Assembly (NCBI RefSeq): GCF_000308755.1
Contig: NZ_BAGF01000042.1
Location: forward strand, 48,307 to 112,306
Source: Nocardia pneumoniae NBRC 100136
GTDB taxonomy: Bacteria; Actinomycetota; Actinomycetes; Mycobacteriales; Mycobacteriaceae
DNA length: 64,000 bases
Reading direction: 5' to 3'
The notes beneath the pieces are model-generated. The model had not been told where the DNA came from. It did no database searches and saw nothing but the letters and a program-made list of their open reading frames with translations. Positions 59,549 to 64,000 of this stretch are shown one piece after another. The translations under genes and the position numbers were made by a program. Numbering within the stretch: the first letter of the stretch is position 1; each line of letters opens with the position of its first letter.

Positions 59549-60772
59549 CTACCGGTCGGCGGGCACCGTGGCGGAGATCTGCGCGACCAGCTGCCACGGC
59601 CGCTTGGTATCGGTGGTCGCCTTGCCGCTGGTGAGGATCGCTCCGGACAGTCCGCGCGCCGGGTCGGCCCAGCCGTACTGGGTGGTCAAGCCGCTGCGCC
59701 CGAAGTGCGATCCGGTGTCGCGCCCGAACTTCGACCTGCGTCCGCCGAGTTCGAAACCCGCTCGGCTGACTCGTCCGGCCACGCCCGGAATCCACCGGGC
59801 CGGCCGCACCGCGTCCTGCAGCGTCTCCGGCCGGATGATCCGGCGGCCGTCGGGCGCGCCGCGGGTGAGGATCTCGTAGAACCGCGAGAGTTCGGATGCG
59901 GTGGTGATCAGATTGCCCGAGGGCAGCTCGGCAGTCAGGAAGGCGTCGGTCGCCGCGCGGGACGCGCGGTCCATGCGCCCGCCGATCGCCTTGCCGGCCA
60001 GATAGGTCGCCACCCGCGACGGGGCGGGACCGATCTTGACGCTCGGCACCACCTTGTCCACGTCCTCGGGACGCACGCCGAAATTGGTCCAGCGGAAGCC
60101 GAACGGCTCGAGCACCTGTTCGGACAGATGCTCGCGCAGGCGCTTTCCCGTCGCCCGCCGCACCAGCAGACGCAGGATCAGTCCGCTGGTCAACGCGTGG
60201 TACACACGAAAGCGTCCCGGCTTCCAGCTCGGCACCAGATCGGCCAGCGCGCGCACGGCCAAATCCTCGTCGAGCACCAGATCGACGCCCTGATAGGGCG
60301 GCGTGACGAAGGGGATCCCAGCGGAGTGCGACAGCACGTCACCGATCGTGATGGCGGCCTTGTCATTCGCCGCGAACTCGGGGATGTAGTCGGACACCGG
60401 ATCGTCCAGGCCGAACGCGCCCTGTTCGATGAGCATGAACATCAGCGCACCGGCGACGCCCTTCGCCGTCGAGAAACCGCAGAACGGCGTCTCCGGCGTG
60501 GCGAGCACTTCGACCGCGTCCGGTCCGTCGCCGGGCGCGTTGCCCCAGCCATGACCGATGGTCCGGTTCAACGCGATCCTGCCGTCGCGGCGCAGGCACA
60601 CCTGGATGGCCGGGGTCGTGCCCAGGCGATACCACGCGAGCACCGACTCCCACACCGACTCGACGTCGGCGCGGCTGAGCCCGGCGTCCGCGGGATCGTC
60701 CTCCGGGCCGCGGGTCGTCACGGCATCCAGGTCCTCGGTGATCGCCACCGATTTGGCCGTTAGTGCGCTCAC
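59549..60772 (-). CDS. Beta-lactamase-fold serine hydrolase (esterase EstB-like)
   Basis: A 407-residue protein from a GTG. The nucleophile and its lysine lie in FSTAKG (S-x-x-K), the Tyr in RVYHALTSG, and a late GRSGLTTQYGW segment in place of KTG. It has no signal peptide, so it is not a secreted beta-lactamase; members are cytoplasmic esterases or carnitine-ester hydrolases. It ends 145 bases upstream of trpB, on the same strand. Confidence 0.9.
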   Translation of the reverse strand: MSALTAKSVAITEDLDAVTTRGPEDDPADAGLSRADVESVWESVLAWYRLGTTPAIQVCLRRDGRIALNRTIGHGWGNAPGDGPDAVEVLATPETPFCGFSTAKGVAGALMFMLIEQGAFGLDDPVSDYIPEFAANDKAAITIGDVLSHSAGIPFVTPPYQGVDLVLDEDLAVRALADLVPSWKPGRFRVYHALTSGLILRLLVRRATGKRLREHLSEQVLEPFGFRWTNFGVRPEDVDKVVPSVKIGPAPSRVATYLAGKAIGGRMDRASRAATDAFLTAELPSGNLITTASELSRFYEILTRGAPDGRRIIRPETLQDAVRPARWIPGVAGRVSRAGFELGGRRSKFGRDTGSHFGRSGLTTQYGWADPARGLSGAILTSGKATTDTKRPWQLVAQISATVPADR

Positions 60773-60819
60773 CCGGCCAGCTTATCGGCCGCGCGCCGGT
60801 GCTGTCGGTGCGCGTTGGC

Positions 60820-61531
60820 TCACAGCGGCGCCGATTGCCACCATTGGTCGAACAGGTCCTGGCCGGTGTGGTGATCCCAGGAGACGTCGAGGACCACCCA
60901 GGCCCGGGCTGGGTCGTCGAAGCCGACCGTGAGCAGTCCGATGTTGCCGCCCGGGTAGTAACTCGAGCGCACTCGTCGGGATCCGGATGTCTTGCGCCAG
61001 GTGTCCTGGCGTGTGGTGTCGTTGTCGATGCCGGTCTCGAAGGTCGAGTCGCGCCGGGGTCGCCGCGCCGCAATGACCATACGTACCAATGGATTCCATT
61101 GTCCTGTCGGCATTCCAGCGCGGGCGCGCCACCGTTGTTGACGACATCGATGGCGGTGCAGCGCGCGCCTTGATAGCCCATCCCTTGCGGAGTCACCGAG
61201 AGGAATCCGCAAACAGCGCGACAAGGTCGGCATTGCGGCCCAAGGCGGGTGAGGCCGCGGCGGTGCTCGGCGCGGTGGGCTCTCGCGAAGCGGATTGCGT
61301 TGTGCTACTGGGTATTCCCTTGCCCGCCACAGTGCTGCCTCCCACGCTCAGGGCAACGACGAGCGCGGTGACCAGCAGCAGCACTGCGGCCGCTGCTACC
61401 AGCAGCACTAGGAGCCAGACGTGCGGGTCGGGTATGCCGACGAGTTCCCGGCGCGGCGGGGTCAGTGCCCCAGCCGCGGCGGCGGCCAGTGATCCGCGAC
61501 TGTCGTAGCGGTCAGCGGGGCGCTGCGCCAT
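60820..61531 (-). pseudogene. Hypothetical membrane-anchored protein with two frameshifts
   Basis: The first part (from ATG 61531) has one membrane helix, VWLLVLLVAAAAVLLLVTALV, and an Ala/Thr tail. At about 61195 the frame hits a stop, but the coding pattern continues in the next frame (MGYQGARCTAIDVVNNGG ... GIHWYVWSL). Near 61045 it moves on again to a frame ending TWRKTSGSRRVRSSYYPGG and DLFDQWWQSAPL. Each shift is equivalent to one lost base, so they do not cancel. The intact protein would be a single-pass protein with a soluble C-terminal domain of a type I recall in Nocardia. It is either a pseudogene or affected by sequencing errors. Confidence 0.55.
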
Positions 61532-61595
61532 CGGGTGGTCGCTCGCCCGGCCTGGGCCTCCGGCTCGGCTCAGCCGCCGTTGAGCGAGCGCTCCT

Positions 61596-62936
61596 TCAGT
61601 TTCCAGTGGTTGTCCCACCATGCCTGCACGACCGCTGGGTCGGCGTTCCATGGCGGGGGCGGGGACTCACCGGGGAAAAGGAAGGGCTCGTTGGGTGCAT
61701 CGGCCGGAGCCGGAGCAGGTTCCGGTGCCGTCGTCGTCGGACGCGGCCGGTGCGTCGGGGGCTGGGACGGCTCGGGCTGACCCGGCAGCAGGTCGGGAGG
61801 CATGGGCGGGGGCGGGCGTCGGGCTGACCGGGCAGTTGGGCCTCGGGTGCACCGGCGGGAGCCGGAGCAGGTTCCGGTGCCGTCGTCGTGGGACGCGGCC
61901 GGTGCGTCGGGGGCTGGGACGGCTCGGGCTGACCCGGCAGCAGGTCGGGAGGCATGGGCGGCTCGGGGTCACCCGGTAGTCGGGCCTCGGCTGACGCAGG
62001 AGGCGGCGCGGGCGGCAAAGACGGTTCGGGATACGGAAGCGTCGTCGCCGGATCGACCGCAGGAGGCGATCCCGCCGGGATCGGGTTGACCCGCTGGGCC
62101 TCCGGCATGGGAGCCGGAGCCGCCGCGGGCCCGCGAAGCTCGGTGTTCGCCGGTCGATCCTCCGGCGCCTGTACGACCGCGACCGCGGCTCCGCCCGCCA
62201 AGGCGGCGATGGCCGCCGCGACCAACATCGCTCGCCCCGGATGACGCCGACCCCCCGGAACCGCTTCCACCGGAACGCTGCGGAAGGGTGCGGCGGCCAC
62301 CAGGGCGGCGCCGAAAGCGGCCGCGTTGGCGAAGTGGGGCGCGATGATCACGGCTGCGCCGAGTTCGAGCCGCACTGCGGACACCACATCCGGGCTACCC
62401 GCCGAGGTGCCGCAGAGCAAGACGGCGTCGGGCCGCGATCCGGCCGCTTCCAGACCCTCCCGGATCCGGCCGATCGCCTGCCCCGCCGTGTCGGCGTCGA
62501 CGACGCCGGACGACCAAGAGTCCGAGGCCAGGATCTCGTCGCGCTGCGGCCCGACCACGATGTAGGACGTGTGGTAGCCGACGACCTCCAGCACCAGCAG
62601 GGTGCCGTACTCGGCCACGTCCGGTATGTCGTCGAGCAATGCGAGCAGAGCCGTTTTGAGCGATACGAGCGACGAGGAACGCCACGATGCCGACGACAGG
62701 CCCGACACGATCGCCCGACGCTCGGGCACCGTTCGGTACGCGACGGCGACGTCGTCGATCGCGATGTCGGCGTCCGCCCGCGTCAACGCATCGAGGACGG
62801 CGGCGACCGACGCGGCGGACGATTGCTCGACCGGCTGTTCCACCTCCCGCAGCACGGCCGGCGGCCCACCTTGCCGCACCGAGAGCACGACGCCGCGCAC
62901 CACGGTCTGCTCCGCTGATATTCCGACTGTGGCCAT
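61596..62936 (-). CDS. Membrane-anchored proline-rich protein, frame altered by an internal duplication
   Basis: GAGGTG precedes the ATG. Residues 1-220 form a soluble domain with an Hsp70/actin-like flavour (GVVLSVRQGG, VAVAYRTVPERR, AVLLCGTSAGSP), followed by a membrane helix (AMLVAAAIAALAGGAAVAVVQ) and a Pro-rich tail. The tail contains one copy of a 104-base repeat in frame; the second copy, 152 bases away, is out of frame, so the last about 75 residues are Arg/Cys-rich and unlikely. Deleting one 152-base unit would restore a tail ending WWDNHWKLKERSLNGG, with its stop at 61570. The natural product may therefore be different. Confidence 0.7.
   Translation of the reverse strand: MATVGISAEQTVVRGVVLSVRQGGPPAVLREVEQPVEQSSAASVAAVLDALTRADADIAIDDVAVAYRTVPERRAIVSGLSSASWRSSSLVSLKTALLALLDDIPDVAEYGTLLVLEVVGYHTSYIVVGPQRDEILASDSWSSGVVDADTAGQAIGRIREGLEAAGSRPDAVLLCGTSAGSPDVVSAVRLELGAAVIIAPHFANAAAFGAALVAAAPFRSVPVEAVPGGRRHPGRAMLVAAAIAALAGGAAVAVVQAPEDRPANTELRGPAAAPAPMPEAQRVNPIPAGSPPAVDPATTLPYPEPSLPPAPPPASAEARLPGDPEPPMPPDLLPGQPEPSQPPTHRPRPTTTAPEPAPAPAGAPEAQLPGQPDARPRPCLPTCCRVSPSRPSPRRTGRVRRRRHRNLLRLRPMHPTSPSFSPVSPRPRHGTPTQRSCRHGGTTTGN
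61706..61961. repeat. Direct duplication of 104 bases at 152-base offset
   Basis: Bases 61706-61809 and 61858-61961 are almost identical (one mismatch noticed), with 48 bases between. The offset is not a multiple of three, so the copies are read in different frames by the minus-strand gene. Confidence 0.85.
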
Positions 62937-63074
62937 GAATTCACCTCGAATCGAATGCTCTTAATAGAGGTTCGTTACGGGGTTAGCCAACGATTGGCCC
63001 ACTCCACCCAACGGTTACCAATGGGGCGGTCACAGAGCCCGCTGATATCTCTCCACCCGCAACCATGCGGTGGT

Positions 63075-63571
63075 GTGGCACGCGACTTCATCCCATCCGG
63101 CATTCAGAGCTGCCGGACAGTCGACAGGGTGTCCACCTCGGCCCGCCGGTGCAGGCGGAGGCGATGCGGCGAAAGCGCTCCCCTATCCGCTCGCATCCGT
63201 GCCGCGGAGTGGCACACGACAGCACCGTATCCGGCATTCAGGCCTGCCGGACTGCCGACAGGCGTCCACCTCGGCCCGATCAACCCGCCGGTGCAGGCGG
63301 AGATGCGGCAGGAGTACTCCTCTATCGCCCGCATCCGCGCCACGGAGTGGCACACGACGACACCCCGTCCAGCATTCGGGCCTGCCGGACTGTCGACAGG
63401 TGTCCCCTGTGCCCGCCGGTGCAGGCGGAGGCGATGCGGCGAAAGCGCTCCCCTATCCGCTCGCATCCGTGCCGCGGAGTGGCACACGACAGCACCGTAA
63501 CCGGCATTCAGGCCTGCCGGACTGCCGACAGGCGTCCACCTCGGCCCGATCAACCCGCCGGTGCAGGCGGG
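63075..63571. repeat. Four-unit tandem repeat array, 132-138 bases per unit
   Basis: Units begin with GTGGCAC at 63075, 63209, 63347 and 63479. Each holds a potential hairpin (CCGGCA ... TGCCGG, 8-base loop; one arm mutated in the third unit), a GACAG box, and CCGGTGCAGGCGG. Units 1 and 3 share their tails and units 2 and 4 share their heads, so the array looks like a 270-base pair duplicated. It is not coding: all frames are Arg/His-rich. The last unit runs into the 3' end of the Pro-rich gene at 63550. The gap 62937-63074 holds only promoter-like sequence. Confidence 0.8.
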
Positions 63572-64000
63572 GGTGGTGGTCCGGGGAGGGGGATGACGAT
63601 GCCGAAGGGCAGGGTGATGCCTGGCGGAGGGGCGGGGGTGGGTGCGGGTTCGGTGGCCGGTTCGGGCTGGGGCTCGGTGGCCGGTTCGGGTTGCGGGCTG
63701 GCGGCGGTCTCGGGATCGCCGCCGGGCGCAGCCTCGGAGCCGGGGGTGCCCGGCGCGGCAGGTGCGGGCGCACCCGGCGCGCTGCTGGGCCCGGGAACGC
63801 CCGGCGCCGTGCTGGGTCCGGGAACGCCCGGCGTGCTGCCGGGTCCGGGTACGCCGGGGGCAGGGCTGCCGGTACCGACACCGGCCGGGATACACCCCGC
63901 GGCCTGCGGATCACCCGCCGGTTGCCCGGCGGTCGCGGCCGCGCCCGGATCGCCCGAGCGGGCAGCGCCCGGATCGCCCGCACCGGGTAGCTGCCCCGGC
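63550..64000 (-). CDS. Proline/glycine-rich protein, 5' end outside the window
   Basis: The frame is open from the right edge for 149 codons to a TGA at 63550-63552. The visible part is low-complexity: Gly-Asp-Pro repeats, then collagen-like PGVPGP units with Ser/Thr/Ala, then QPEPATEPQPEPATEPAP, and it ends with LPFGIVIPLPGPPPPP. Such tails are common on surface or membrane proteins of Nocardia. No domain is visible. The third-position GC supports it as coding. The final codons and the stop lie in the last repeat unit of the array. Confidence 0.65.
   Translation of the reverse strand, partial: PGQLPGAGDPGAARSGDPGAAATAGQPAGDPQAAGCIPAGVGTGSPAPGVPGPGSTPGVPGPSTAPGVPGPSSAPGAPAPAAPGTPGSEAAPGGDPETAASPQPEPATEPQPEPATEPAPTPAPPPGITLPFGIVIPLPGPPPPPAPAG

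Noticed and set aside
63075..63571. Tandem array as a CRISPR
   Set aside because: Units are 132-138 bases and similar throughout, without short repeats and unique spacers; no cas genes.

Overview
The window is about 69-70% GC with very strong G/C preference at third codon positions. It carries Lsr2, a proteasome beta subunit, F420/flavin luciferase-like enzymes, FIST/Mut7-C proteins, a CtpI-like giant P-type ATPase and CGNR zinc-finger proteins. Together these point to a mycolic-acid actinobacterium, most likely Nocardia or a close relative. The genus is my inference; no rRNA or tRNA gene is visible. Both ends cut genes: an enoyl-CoA hydratase on the left and a proline-rich protein on the right.

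Layout. 1-6.5 kb: enoyl-CoA hydratase translationally coupled to a molybdopterin oxidoreductase, facing a second molybdopterin oxidoreductase, then a YczE-type membrane protein. 6.7-12.6 kb: a CGNR regulator divergent from a tiny zinc-ribbon protein, a MetE-like TIM barrel, a DUF457/YdjM-like membrane protein flanked by AT-rich inverted repeats, and an SMP-30-like beta-propeller. 13-20.8 kb: secreted GH1 glycosidase, a proteasome beta subunit with no prcA or pup beside it, a membrane protein, a type-B carboxylesterase, a decayed epimerase fragment and two conserved hypotheticals. 21-28.9 kb: metabolic and regulatory genes (LLM oxidoreductases, TetR/SDR/VOC, fructosamine-kinase-like protein coupled to an XRE-MmyB regulator).

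29.2-41.8 kb is a stress island: two tiny membrane proteins, a thiamine-diphosphate oxidase/hemerythrin/SDR operon, the 1,527-residue P-type ATPase, a zinc alcohol dehydrogenase, a PLP decarboxylase with a flavodoxin-like protein, and a second hemerythrin. Six promoter-like sites in this stretch share a G-N-T-T/GTGT -35 element exactly 15 bases from GGGTA(G/C) or GGGAAT, each just upstream of a gene start. This is the shape of sigma-B/sigma-F stress promoters and suggests one regulon. Next comes an Lsr2, heme-oxygenase-like diiron protein, methyltransferase and CDGSH run that may also be linked to it.

44.7-50 kb: remains of a divergent NmrA/AraC pair that has lost both 5' halves, a protein with sixteen 12-residue repeats and a zincin-like C-terminus lacking its HExxH, and an overlapping FIST/Mut7-C pair. 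50-60.8 kb: hydrolase, iron-permease-like protein, DUF7144-like protein, MalT-type LuxR regulator, Tat-exported PhoD phosphatase, membrane metallophosphoesterase, stand-alone trpB and a beta-lactamase-fold hydrolase. 60.8-64 kb is disturbed: a gene with two frameshifts, a gene whose frame is broken by a 152-bp offset duplication, and an intergenic array of four 132-138 bp repeats.
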